Notes under the pieces: model-generated
The model's input: only the letters and a program-made list of their open reading frames with translations
Told to the model about the DNA's origin: nothing
The model's database searches: none
Source of the DNA: Candidatus Poribacteria bacterium
GTDB lineage: Bacteria; Poribacteria; WGA-4E; JAJDTR01
NCBI GenBank assembly: GCA_022827055.1
Contig: JAJDTR010000127.1
Span: 1 to 64,000 of the forward strand
DNA length: 64,000 nucleotides
Direction: 5' to 3'
Shown here: positions 50,105-59,900 of the stretch, piece after piece
Layout of the letters: the number at the start of each line of letters is the position of its first letter
Position numbering within the stretch: the stretch's first letter is position 1
Translations under genes and position numbers: made by a program

Positions 50105-50926
50105 TCAATCTCCAGCTTTAATTGCCCCCCACGTCACGGCGATCTTTCCGGACGCTTCCACGGCGTAAAATCGCTTTAACGAACCTCGCATTGCACGCTT
50201 AATTTCGCCCTCTGTCAAAGCGGTGCTGTAGAGAGCGACTTCATCAATAATGCCCTTGAACCACTGTTGAACACCGCCGCCGACCCAATTTCTTCCGCCA
50301 ATCTTCAACCCTGTCTCCTTTGCGTCCACTTTGGGTACAAGGTCAATTTCTTCCGCCGACTCTCCATTTACGTAGAGCACACGTTTATTGGACCTCCTAT
50401 CGTCCTGCACTCCGGCGACGTGGTACCATTTATTCGGCTGAATTTCCGGTCCGTTCCCCGTGGCATTTTCAGCTCTAGATTGGAAAGCCAGTTGGTTTTT
50501 GTTGGTTATAGAGAGTCGATATGTCGGTGTGTTGTCCCAGACGAGCCCTCCCTCCTTAAAATAGGTCTTGTCAATGACGGAATAGAACTCTTTGTTTACA
50601 ACCTTGGGGAATATCCATGCCATGATTGTGAAGCTTCCTTTGTCGCCAATATCCAGCGACAGATTGTCGTGGTCAGCAACCTCGACGTGCCCCTTGAATC
50701 CCGTGAATTCCAGTGCGTTGGCAAACTTCCCCCCGTTCACCCATTTGACGCCCTTTCCCACCAAGGTCGTCGTGTGACCGTTCAGACTTAGGTCTCTCGT
50801 GTTCGTGCCCTCTCCTTCGTCAAAGGGAAGATAGAGAACGAGTGACTCGTCCTGTATTGCGTCTACATTCCAAGAAAACAGAGCGGTAAAGCAAGCAATC
50901 ATTATGCCCAGAAATAGCGCCTTCAT
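50105..50926 (-). CDS. Secreted LamG domain protein
   Basis: MKALFLGIMIACFTALFSWNVDA signal; LVLYLPFDEGEGTNTRDLSLNGHTTTLVG, GSFTIMAWIFPK and FKGIIDEVALYSTALTEGEI. Confidence 0.9.
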   Translation of the reverse strand: MKALFLGIMIACFTALFSWNVDAIQDESLVLYLPFDEGEGTNTRDLSLNGHTTTLVGKGVKWVNGGKFANALEFTGFKGHVEVADHDNLSLDIGDKGSFTIMAWIFPKVVNKEFYSVIDKTYFKEGGLVWDNTPTYRLSITNKNQLAFQSRAENATGNGPEIQPNKWYHVAGVQDDRRSNKRVLYVNGESAEEIDLVPKVDAKETGLKIGGRNWVGGGVQQWFKGIIDEVALYSTALTEGEIKRAMRGSLKRFYAVEASGKIAVTWGAIKAGD

Positions 50927-51195
50927 GTGCTCATCCTCCTTTATCAGCGTGAGTACCTCAAAAAACCCATGGCACTCCATTTTAGCACGTTGTGCGTCTC
51001 AAATCAAGAAAAACCATTTGCAGAATCGTGCCCGTGTAGAGTGCACCTAGGTTCCTATGACATATTGTGGTAGCTTGATACCGGTGTTTCCATAATTCTT
51101 TGAACAGAAGACCGCCCCTTTATGATATAATCGGCGAGAATAAACCCATGGGTCACTCACCTGTGACCGATTGATTGAAGAGGAAGACGTTCTAT

Positions 51196-53121
51196 ATGAC
51201 CGTCAACGCAGCAAACCAAAAGATAAGTGTTACATGGCGAGCGGTCATTATAGGTCTCCTCCTCATCCCGTTGAATGCCGTCTGGATTATGCAGATGGAA
51301 GCGGTCTACTACTCCGCCCACTCGACGTTAATCGCTCTCTTCTTCAACGTCGTGTGCAATATCCTCATCCTGATACTGTTGAATATTCCGTTACGAAAAC
51401 TATCGCCGAATTTGGCTTTCAACCAAGGGGAACTGCTCACTGTGTATGTGATGCTGAGTTTGTCCTCCGCTCTCGTCGGTCATAGCATGTTACAAATTCT
51501 ACCGCCGACGATGGCGGCTCCCTTGGCGTTAGCAACGCCGGAGAACGACTGGCACGACCTGTTCTGGCGGCACATCCCGCAATGGCTCGCTATCAGCGAC
51601 GAACGAGCGCTTGAAGGGTATGTCAGAGGTGTCAAGAAGGGTGAGCCAACGCTGTATTTGCCGCGAAATATCGAAGCCTGGCTTGTACCGGTACTCGCGT
51701 GGTCTGTATTCGTTGTCCTGCTCATGTTTGTCATGCTTTGTATAAACATCATCATCCGCAAGCAGTGGACGGACAGAGAGAAGTTGACATACCCGATTGC
51801 CCAACTGCCATTCGAGATGACAAAGTCGGGGACTAAATTGTTTAGCAGCAAGCTGTTTTGGCTGAGTTTTTCCATTGTCGGACTCATCGGAATCGTTAAT
51901 GGATTGAGTTACTTTTTTCCCAACGTCCCCTATCTCCGTAACACACCGCCGTTTGACCTAGCCGTCTACTTTACAACCAAACCGTGGAACGCGCTGGGAA
52001 AGACTGCGCTTCTGATTCGACCGTTCATCTTGGGGCTTGTTTTTCTCATTCCGCTGGACATCGCTTTTTCCTGTTGGTTCTTCTTCTTTTTCTGGAAAGC
52101 TCAGTTGATTTCCGCAAGCGCTTTAGGCTGGCGAGAACGCCCCGAGTTTCCCGAGCAAAGCATGGGAGCGTACATTGCCCTGTTCGGTATCGCATTTTGG
52201 ATGGGCAGACGTCATTTGATACGATTCTTCAAATCGGCGTGGAATGCAGACCTTCGGACCAACGCCAACGAAGACACAACCGAGCCGCTAAGATACCGCA
52301 CAGCAGTGATCGGGCTTATCTTGGGTTTCGCCTTCCTCACGGTATTCTGTTGGTATGCGGGCATGTCGATGTGGGCAGCGGCAGTCTTCTTCGCACTGTT
52401 TTTGATGACCGAGATTGGGATTACGCGAATTCGCGCCGAGGTCGGGTCACCAATCCACGACCTCCACTTTGCAGGCCCCGAATATTTAATGGTAGACGCC
52501 GTTGGGACGCGGAAACTTGGAGCGGGCAGCTTGACCGTGATGTCCTTCTTCTGGTTTCTGACACGTGCGCACTACAGTGATGTCATGCCTCACCAGCTTG
52601 AAGGATTCAAGCTGGCAGATCGCGCACGAATGAAGCAGCGTGGTATTCTTGTCGCCATGCTCGTTGCGATAATCTTTGGTACAATCGTCGCATTCTGGGC
52701 AATTCTCGATGCGTCCTACAGGTTTGGAAGCGCTTGGAGCGGCAGCGAACCTTTCCTACGCTTGAGTGGCTGGCTGACCTACTCAAAGTCGACAGACTTC
52801 GCCGGGATCGGTTTCTTTACTTACGGTCTTTTGTTTGGCTTTTTCTTGATGGCGATGCGACTTCGTTTCATTTGGTGGCCCTTCCATCCCGCGGGTTATG
52901 CCGTGTCTAGCACCTATGGAATGCGCGGTCTATGGTCGATGTTTTTTCTCGCTTGGTTGGTCAAACTACTGGTTCTGAAACACGGCGGACTAAGGCTGCA
53001 CCGCCGAATTTTGCCACTGTTCTACGGCATGATTCTTGGCGATTTCGTAGTAGGCGGATTTTGGGCGCTGTTCGGCGTGGTATTCCAAACTCCCACCTAC
53101 AATTTTTTGAAGTGGTGGTAG
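51196..53121 (+). CDS. Multi-pass membrane protein, DUF6785/OPT-like family
   Basis: Paralog of 35026..36996: LTYPIAQLPFEMT, FTTKPWNALGKTALLIRPFILGLVFLIPLDIAFSCWFFFF and GITRIRAEVGSPIHDLHFAGPEYLM. Start ATG 51196 or TTG 51175. Confidence 0.8.
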   Translation: MTVNAANQKISVTWRAVIIGLLLIPLNAVWIMQMEAVYYSAHSTLIALFFNVVCNILILILLNIPLRKLSPNLAFNQGELLTVYVMLSLSSALVGHSMLQILPPTMAAPLALATPENDWHDLFWRHIPQWLAISDERALEGYVRGVKKGEPTLYLPRNIEAWLVPVLAWSVFVVLLMFVMLCINIIIRKQWTDREKLTYPIAQLPFEMTKSGTKLFSSKLFWLSFSIVGLIGIVNGLSYFFPNVPYLRNTPPFDLAVYFTTKPWNALGKTALLIRPFILGLVFLIPLDIAFSCWFFFFFWKAQLISASALGWRERPEFPEQSMGAYIALFGIAFWMGRRHLIRFFKSAWNADLRTNANEDTTEPLRYRTAVIGLILGFAFLTVFCWYAGMSMWAAAVFFALFLMTEIGITRIRAEVGSPIHDLHFAGPEYLMVDAVGTRKLGAGSLTVMSFFWFLTRAHYSDVMPHQLEGFKLADRARMKQRGILVAMLVAIIFGTIVAFWAILDASYRFGSAWSGSEPFLRLSGWLTYSKSTDFAGIGFFTYGLLFGFFLMAMRLRFIWWPFHPAGYAVSSTYGMRGLWSMFFLAWLVKLLVLKHGGLRLHRRILPLFYGMILGDFVVGGFWALFGVVFQTPTYNFLKWW

Positions 53122-53184
53122 TAATCTTTCTGCTATAATGATAGGAATGTAGTTAACCATTTGTGCAAATAGGACGATAGAAAA

Positions 53185-53604
53185 ATGGCAAAAATCGAGA
53201 AATACAAAGGCTACGATACAGATCCCCCGATTCCAAAACCGGAAAAGAAAGTATTGCCGAATATCGTTACCGTTCGCGACGGGATGCCTGTCACATACCC
53301 TAACTGCAACGGCATCGGTGTACGGATTCTTCATCCCAGCAATCCAAAAGCGCCCGCGCAGAACATGAGCGTTGTCATGTTTTATGTTCCGCCCCATGTC
53401 GAGTTGGAACCCGGCACATCGCACTACCCAGAGGAATGTTACGCCATACTGCGCGGAAAAGGTATAATGACGTTGGCAGGCGAGGAAGTAGAAGTAGAAG
53501 CGGGCATGTTCATCCACCTGCCGCCTTGGTGCGAGCATGGCATCAAGAACACGGGTGACGAGACACTAGAGATATTAATCGTTACCTCACCGCCAAATCC
53601 TTAG
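53185..53604 (+). CDS. Cupin-domain protein
   Basis: MFYVPPHVELEPGTSHYPEECYAILRGKGIMTLAGEEVEVEAGMFIHLPPWCEHGIKNTGDETLEILIV. Confidence 0.92.
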   Translation: MAKIEKYKGYDTDPPIPKPEKKVLPNIVTVRDGMPVTYPNCNGIGVRILHPSNPKAPAQNMSVVMFYVPPHVELEPGTSHYPEECYAILRGKGIMTLAGEEVEVEAGMFIHLPPWCEHGIKNTGDETLEILIVTSPPNP

Positions 53605-53729
53605 CCTTCAAAATAGCGTGGCACCATTAGGGCGTGTTGACATTTCATCGCAACCGGACAATCAAGAGCGCTGCACAGACACATGTCGTTTCGTAGGGGT
53701 TGGGTCTCCCAACCCGTTGGCCGAGGAAA

Positions 53730-53801
53730 GATCTCTTGGGAACTCTATCGCATTCGCTATAAGGATCCCTATCGCGCTCCTTATTCAGTCGCTTGATCCT
53801 C
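53730..53801. repeat. GGGATCTCTATCGCG cassette repeats
   Basis: gatctcttgggaactctatcgcattcgctataaggatccctatcgcgctccttattcagtcgcttgatcc. Confidence 0.75.
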
Positions 53802-53886
53802 GCCCCTGCGATTGGCACCCACCGGCGAATTATGGACACGCCTTACATAAATGTCAACAGAACCTAGGCACTGGAAAAAACTTTCC

Positions 53887-55686
53887 ATGAAAAAATCGTC
53901 TAACGCTTTGCTTCTATTCCTGACACTCGGGTACGTCGTCCACCAAACTTCGTGGCTTATCTATGCTACTGTAGATGCGCCTGATAGCCGCGTCATCCTT
54001 GCACAATACGAGTGGGGGGATGTCCAACATCACGTTTCGCTCGCCGACCTAAAGTTAGCCATCAACAAACTGTCGAGAAACCGTCGTGATGAACTCGTAT
54101 CCAAAAAGAACGTCGTGGAATATCTTGAGGAACTTACGGACGAAAAACTAAAAATCCTAGACGCTACCGGTAGAAACTTGGACACAGATGCATCTTTGCT
54201 AAAATTGGTAAAGGAATATCAAGAACAACAAATGGTGCGGCGCTTGATAGAGATTGAAGTCGATGAGAAAGTCTTTTATACCAAAGCAGAGCTCAAGGCG
54301 TATTATGAGACCCACCAAGACGATTACGTAGCGAAAGCCGAGTCTCACGCCACCTGTATCAGCCTTACCAGCAGACACCGCGCGCAAGAGGTGTTTGACG
54401 AGATAAAAAATGGCAGGGACATCGCGGAATTGGCGGTAGAACTGTCAAGGAAGGGGGAGCTAACGGGCCCCGGTGATACCGAGTCCGAACCGGGCAAAAT
54501 ACGTCTTTTTGCCCAGACCGATTATCCACGCTGGAAGGAGTTTACTGACGCCGTATTCGCACTGGAGATGGGCGAAATGACTCGGGAGATTTTTGAAATC
54601 GAAGTCGACAATGTAACTTACTACATGATATTCCGTAAAGATGACTACATTCCCGAACGGCAAAAAGCCTACGATGAAGTTCGAGAAGACATTAGACGGA
54701 AAATCGGTGACCAGAAAAAACGCCTGCGCTTCGGACAGTGGATGAATATAATCCGCGACCGGGCGAAGTTCATTATCTATCCAGATCTGCTTCCTGACGC
54801 ATTAGCCACGGATGGCACCCAATCCGGCACGGCGAAAATTGAATCTAGCGAAGCTGACAAAACGGTAATTGCCGAATTTGAGTGTGACGGCACGCAGCAA
54901 CTTACACTGACGGAGATAAAATATGAGCTTGACGGCCTGCCTGATTTTGCGAAAGAGAAATATAAGGACAAGGCGGGAATTGAAGAATATGTGAATCTCA
55001 TGGCGGAGAGCCGCTTAATGTTATGCCTCGCCAAGAATATGAGAATTGATGAAGACATCAAGGTTATTGCCCTGGTTAGAGACTATCAGCACAAAGTGCT
55101 AATCGATAAGGTAACTGAGCTGGAAATCAATCAGAAACTCCGTCTAACCGAGGAGGACTACCGGCGTTACTATGAGAAACACAAGGTAGACTATTTTCAA
55201 TCGGAGAAGGTACGCCTTACGTGCATTACACTACAGAGCAAAGAGTTGGCGGAGCAAGTCTTACTACGGATTCGGGCAGGCGAAGATATGGGCGAGATTG
55301 CTACCGAATTATCGGACAGGGGGGAACTGACGGTGGGACCGGGGTCAAATCCGAGGAGACCGGGCGATACAGGTTTTTTCACACACGCATCGTACACTGA
55401 AAGAGCTAAGTCTTTCGCCGATGCCGCTTTTGCGCTTGAGGTCGGCGAAGTAGTAAAGCAGGTATTCCCAATCAAAGTTGAGGGAGAGCGGTATTTCCTA
55501 ATCTTTCGAAAGGAGGAGTTTCGCGAGGCACGCCAGCCAGAATTTGAAGAGGATCGTCTGCGTAGACGCGTGGAAAAGGACGCTGAGCGCCGAGCACGCC
55601 AAGACCTTACCGAGGAATGGCTAAGCCGTCTGCGCGAACGAGCGCAAGTTAAAACCTTCCCAGACCGAATTCCGGAATCATTGTAG
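53887..55686 (+). CDS. Tandem PpiC/SurA-like (parvulin) peptidyl-prolyl isomerase
   Basis: Two homologous halves, each with KxELKAYYETHQDDYVAKAESHATCI / TEEDYRRYYEKHKVDYFQSEKVRLTCI and RAQEVFDEIKNGRDIAELAVELS / LAEQVLLRIRAGEDMGEIATELS. Confidence 0.85.
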   Translation: MKKSSNALLLFLTLGYVVHQTSWLIYATVDAPDSRVILAQYEWGDVQHHVSLADLKLAINKLSRNRRDELVSKKNVVEYLEELTDEKLKILDATGRNLDTDASLLKLVKEYQEQQMVRRLIEIEVDEKVFYTKAELKAYYETHQDDYVAKAESHATCISLTSRHRAQEVFDEIKNGRDIAELAVELSRKGELTGPGDTESEPGKIRLFAQTDYPRWKEFTDAVFALEMGEMTREIFEIEVDNVTYYMIFRKDDYIPERQKAYDEVREDIRRKIGDQKKRLRFGQWMNIIRDRAKFIIYPDLLPDALATDGTQSGTAKIESSEADKTVIAEFECDGTQQLTLTEIKYELDGLPDFAKEKYKDKAGIEEYVNLMAESRLMLCLAKNMRIDEDIKVIALVRDYQHKVLIDKVTELEINQKLRLTEEDYRRYYEKHKVDYFQSEKVRLTCITLQSKELAEQVLLRIRAGEDMGEIATELSDRGELTVGPGSNPRRPGDTGFFTHASYTERAKSFADAAFALEVGEVVKQVFPIKVEGERYFLIFRKEEFREARQPEFEEDRLRRRVEKDAERRARQDLTEEWLSRLRERAQVKTFPDRIPESL

Positions 55687-55824
55687 AGGTGTACACCATC
55701 TTTTATGCCTGTCCCGTCACATGCGTCTCCTGCTCCGTCTGGATTGACAAATCCAGACCCACTCGTTGCTCTAATGTAAGCTAGGACCTAAACCTCAAAC
55801 CAGTCTCTCGCTCCAGCTACGACA

Positions 55825-57075
55825 TCATCCAATCAACGACAGCACGGGCTCCGCCAAAAGTTGACAAACCCTTTCCAAAAACTGCGCCGCCGGGGCGCCA
55901 TCAATTACCCGGTGATCAAACGTCAGGCTCAACGACATCACCTCTCCAGCGACGACCTCGTCGTCCACGACAACCGGTTCGCGAACAATGCGGCCGACAC
56001 CCAAGATTGCGGATTGCGGAAGGTTGATGATTGGAGTGAAGGAGTCAATGCCGTAGCCACCCAGATTCGTTATCGTAAAAACGCCGTTCTGCAACTGATC
56101 GGCTTTCAACTCGCCCTTTCGTGCGGAATCAACTATCTCTCGCGATTCAGCGGCAATTTTTGATAAACTCTTCTGCGGCACGTCGAAAATCACCGGTGCA
56201 AGCAAGCCGTTCTCCGTGTCAACGGCGAACGCAATATTGATATCCTCCGGAATGAAAATCCCGTCATCGCGCCATTGCCCAGTGATCATCGGATGTTCAC
56301 CTACCGCAATTGCGGCGAGTTTCAGCACCATGTCAGTATAAGTTGGGACAATCTCGTACTGATCGGAAGCCTTGAAGCGATCACGTAATGCCACTAAGCC
56401 GGAGGCATCCACTTTCGTCGTAATGGTAACAGGGGCTGCCTCATTAACACCGGCGACCATTCGCTCGGCAATTGTTTGGCGTATGCGCGTAATCGGAACA
56501 GATTTTCCTGGCACCGCAGTGGGCGGAACTTCAACAGGAGCAGGCGGTTTCGATTCAATAGCGGCTGTTCTGATGTCCTCTTCTCGAATACGGCCGCCGA
56601 CACCGGTTCCCCGCAGACCCGACCAATCAACTCCTAGCTCACGTGCGACACGCCGTGCGCGGGGGGTGATCGCAGTTCTTTTGGCGGGAGGAGAAGTAGC
56701 CGGTTCAGGTACTTGAGTTTCTGGCACCGGGGCAGGTGTTGCTGATTGAGCCGACGGTTCCTCCTTAGGAGGCGGTTCGGGGGCTTTCGGCTTGACGGCT
56801 CCCTCCAACTCAAACGGAGGGACTTCACCATCCTCCACCAAGTAAGCAAGCAACTGGCTCACGACAACCTCGTCGCCAGGCTGCGGTGCATCGGGCGGTA
56901 TTCGCAGAATTCCCGCGTCGAAGGATTCAATCTCTTGCGACGCCTTTTCGCCTTCCAAGACAAATAGCATCTCGCCCGCATCGACTTTCTCGCCATCTTG
57001 TTTCAACCACTCCACAAACGTACCTTCGTCCATAGACCAACCAAGGCGTGGTACAACAATTTCAATTGCCATCAA
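55825..57075 (-). CDS. 2-oxo acid dehydrogenase E2 (dihydrolipoamide acyltransferase)
   Basis: Lipoyl domain (EGEKASQEIESFDAG), peripheral subunit-binding domain (ITPRARRVARELGVDWSGLRGTGVGGRI) and catalytic DHRVIDG. Confidence 0.95.
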   Translation of the reverse strand: MMAIEIVVPRLGWSMDEGTFVEWLKQDGEKVDAGEMLFVLEGEKASQEIESFDAGILRIPPDAPQPGDEVVVSQLLAYLVEDGEVPPFELEGAVKPKAPEPPPKEEPSAQSATPAPVPETQVPEPATSPPAKRTAITPRARRVARELGVDWSGLRGTGVGGRIREEDIRTAAIESKPPAPVEVPPTAVPGKSVPITRIRQTIAERMVAGVNEAAPVTITTKVDASGLVALRDRFKASDQYEIVPTYTDMVLKLAAIAVGEHPMITGQWRDDGIFIPEDINIAFAVDTENGLLAPVIFDVPQKSLSKIAAESREIVDSARKGELKADQLQNGVFTITNLGGYGIDSFTPIINLPQSAILGVGRIVREPVVVDDEVVAGEVMSLSLTFDHRVIDGAPAAQFLERVCQLLAEPVLSLIG

Positions 57076-57084
57076 TTCACCTCA

Positions 57085-59085
57085 TTATTCGGCGAGCAAG
57101 TCTCGAATCGCTTGTTCAATACTGTCAACGTTTGGGACCACTTCCTTCTCCAACGTGGGACTATACGGTGTCGGGGCAAATGCGCCGTTCAAACACTTGA
57201 CCGGCGCATCAAGGTCGTTGAAACCGATATCCGCCACTCGCGCCGCGATTTCAGATGCCATGCTGCACGGCGCAAAAACTTCGTCTACGACCAAAAGACG
57301 CCCGGTTTTATGCACTGACGCCAGAATCGTCTCCAGATCCAGCGGTGAGACGGTTCGCGGATCTATAATCTCCACAGACACATCTTCACTTGCCAACCGT
57401 TCTGCAACCTTTTCCGTGTGATGACGCATCAACGCCAGTGCGACAACCGTGGCGTCCGTTCCTTCGCGAACAACGGTTGCCTTTCCAAATGGAACCTCAT
57501 ACGTCTCTTCGGGCACAGGTCCCTTAATTGCCATTAGCTCCCGATGCTCAAGAAACAGTACCGGATCGGTGCATCGAAGCGCGTGCATAAACATACCCTT
57601 GGCATCATACGGGGTGGCTGGCATAACGACGCGCAATCCCGGAATCTGGGAATAGATGGAGTGATAGTTGCCCGAATGGTGGGTCGCCGCGGAGTGCCCA
57701 ATCCCGACACAGCCTCGCACGAGAACCGGCATCTTCAACCGGCCGCTGCTCATGTATTGCATTTTGGCAATCTGGTTGATGAGTTCCCCGAAACTATCGT
57801 TAATGAAATCAAAAAACATGCAATCTATGACCGGTCGGGTGCCTGACATCGCAGAGCCGCCGGCAAGCCCGACAAATCCACGCTCGCAGATTGGCGTATC
57901 GCATAACCTATCCGCGCCGTATTTCTCGAATAAGCCGTAGGTTGTCATGAAATTTCCGCCGCGGACACCGACCCCTTCTCCCATGACAAAGATAGTATCG
58001 TCTTCCGCCATCGCCGCGTCAAGCGCTTCGAGTGTCGCGCCAACATACGTTGTCTCGCGATCTCCTTTGGAGGGTGGCTCTGAAATCGAATCACCCGCGG
58101 GTTCGGAATACACGTGGTGCGTCGCGGTTTTCCCATCCGGATAGCTGCTTGCCTCGGCAAATTTGTGCGACTCGGCGACCAACTCCCGAATCTCCTCCTC
58201 AATGGCGTCTAACTCCGCAGCACCGGCTATACCTTTGTCTATTAGCGTTCGCCGCAGTCGCTGTATGGGGCATCGCGTTTTCCATTCGTCAACATCTTCC
58301 CGCGTACGATAGGTGAAATCTCCCATACCTTCGGCATGTGCCCGCGTCCGGTACGTCTTGCATTCGATTAACGTCGCGCCGCCGCCGCTGCGAGCTCGCT
58401 CAATTGCCTCTCCGGCGATTCGATGAATCGCCAAGACATCATTCCCATCAACTTCGTACCCTGCCAATCCGTAGTTCGAGGCGCGTCGACCAACATCGGG
58501 AATCCCGCTCGCATACTCAAACGGCACTTCGGTGGCGAACTGGTTGTTTTCGCAGACGAATATGACGGGCAAATCCCAAATGCTCGCCATGTTCAATCCT
58601 TCGTGGAATGCGCCGTTGTTGACGCCGCCGTCGCCAAAACACGCTACAGCGACATTGTCGGTTTTCTTGATTTTGAAGGTGTAGCCGCCGCCGCACGCTT
58701 GCAGAATACACGGTCCAACGATGCCGCTCGTTCCCATCAGCCCTATTTCCGGCTTGAACAGATGCATACTGCCGCCGCGTCCTTGCGAACAACCGGTTTC
58801 CCGTCCGTACAGTTCCGCAATCAGTTCTCTCGGATGAAGGCCCTTGGCTAACGCGTGGCCATGACCGCGATGCGTACTAAAGACAACATCGTCTACCCGC
58901 AAATGGGCAAAGACACCCGCCGCAATAGCTTCCTCGCCAACATAGGTGTGACATGCGCCGTGCACCAGACCACGCTGATGCGATCTGGCAAGCTGTTCTT
59001 CGGACTGCCGAATTAACTGCATCGTGCGATAACAGTCAAGCGCGTCGGTTTTGTTTAAACCCGAATTTTCTCGTTGTACTTCCAT
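57085..59085 (-). CDS. Thiamine-diphosphate 2-oxo acid dehydrogenase E1, alpha-beta fusion
   Basis: Alpha half GDGGVNNGAFHEGLNMASIWDLPVIFVCENNQFA; beta half AMAEDDTIFVMGEGVGVRGG...VLVRGCVGIGHSAATHHSGNYHSIYSQIPGLRVVMPATPYDAKG. 59085 and 59091 are both possible starts. Confidence 0.94.
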   Translation of the reverse strand: MEVQRENSGLNKTDALDCYRTMQLIRQSEEQLARSHQRGLVHGACHTYVGEEAIAAGVFAHLRVDDVVFSTHRGHGHALAKGLHPRELIAELYGRETGCSQGRGGSMHLFKPEIGLMGTSGIVGPCILQACGGGYTFKIKKTDNVAVACFGDGGVNNGAFHEGLNMASIWDLPVIFVCENNQFATEVPFEYASGIPDVGRRASNYGLAGYEVDGNDVLAIHRIAGEAIERARSGGGATLIECKTYRTRAHAEGMGDFTYRTREDVDEWKTRCPIQRLRRTLIDKGIAGAAELDAIEEEIRELVAESHKFAEASSYPDGKTATHHVYSEPAGDSISEPPSKGDRETTYVGATLEALDAAMAEDDTIFVMGEGVGVRGGNFMTTYGLFEKYGADRLCDTPICERGFVGLAGGSAMSGTRPVIDCMFFDFINDSFGELINQIAKMQYMSSGRLKMPVLVRGCVGIGHSAATHHSGNYHSIYSQIPGLRVVMPATPYDAKGMFMHALRCTDPVLFLEHRELMAIKGPVPEETYEVPFGKATVVREGTDATVVALALMRHHTEKVAERLASEDVSVEIIDPRTVSPLDLETILASVHKTGRLLVVDEVFAPCSMASEIAARVADIGFNDLDAPVKCLNGAFAPTPYSPTLEKEVVPNVDSIEQAIRDLLAE

Positions 59086-59087
59086 TC

Positions 59088-59900
59088 TCACTCCTTAAAT
59101 ACTTCGGTACCGACCGATCCGCCCGCGTTCATAGCAAGGTTGCCGCCATCCATCGGGATGATCGCCCCGGTAATCCATGATGACGCATCTGATGCCAATA
59201 GAACCGAAAGGCCGCGGATGTCGTCAGGACTGCCGAACCGCCCTCTTGGGATGCCACTAAGGAATCGTTCCTTGATACGCGGATCCTTGTCAATTCGCGC
59301 TTGCAGCCCCGGGTTCAATACTTGGGCGGGCAAGATCGCGTTCACACGTACACCTCGTCCCGACCATTCGGTGCTAAGTTCCCTGGTCATTTGAACAACC
59401 GCTCCCATCGCCATGCTGTAGGCGATGTGTCCCCTGCCCATGCCGGTGATGCTGGCGAGCGAACCCAGACTAACGATGCTCCCTCGTCCCGCAGCAAGCA
59501 TGCGCCGTCCCGCTTCTTGGGAGCAACAGAACCGTCCGTAGACGAGATTACGCCACGTCCACTCTACATCGTCAAGGGTGATATCCTCCGGCTTCTTGCG
59601 TACGGCTTCGCCGGCGACGTTTCCCAAAAAGTCTACACGACCAAATTCGTTGTCGAGTTGCGCAAACATGGCTCGAATTTCGTCCGGGCGGGATACATTA
59701 CAGTTCACCGGAACGGCGCGAGGTCCCATTGATTCTATTTCACCGGCAGTTTTTTCCGCACCTTGCAAGTTGATGTCGAGAAGCATCAAGTCGGCGCCTG
59801 CCTCCCCCAGCGCAAGCGACATGGCGCGCCCCATGCCACTGGCGGCGCCCGATACAACGGCAACTCGACCGGAAAGATCGAACATTTGTGTCATAGCCAT
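59088..59900 (-). CDS. SDR-family oxidoreductase with atypical active site
   Basis: VAVVSGAASGMGRAMSLALGEAGADLMLLD (Rossmann Gly-rich motif), GNVAGEAV and YSMAM at the YxxxK position; C-terminal SSWITGAIIPMDGG. Confidence 0.92.
   Translation of the reverse strand: MAMTQMFDLSGRVAVVSGAASGMGRAMSLALGEAGADLMLLDINLQGAEKTAGEIESMGPRAVPVNCNVSRPDEIRAMFAQLDNEFGRVDFLGNVAGEAVRKKPEDITLDDVEWTWRNLVYGRFCCSQEAGRRMLAAGRGSIVSLGSLASITGMGRGHIAYSMAMGAVVQMTRELSTEWSGRGVRVNAILPAQVLNPGLQARIDKDPRIKERFLSGIPRGRFGSPDDIRGLSVLLASDASSWITGAIIPMDGGNLAMNAGGSVGTEVFKE

Noticed and set aside
50267-50791. 174-aa + strand ORF
   Set aside because: Entirely antisense to the well-supported LamG gene at 50105..50926.
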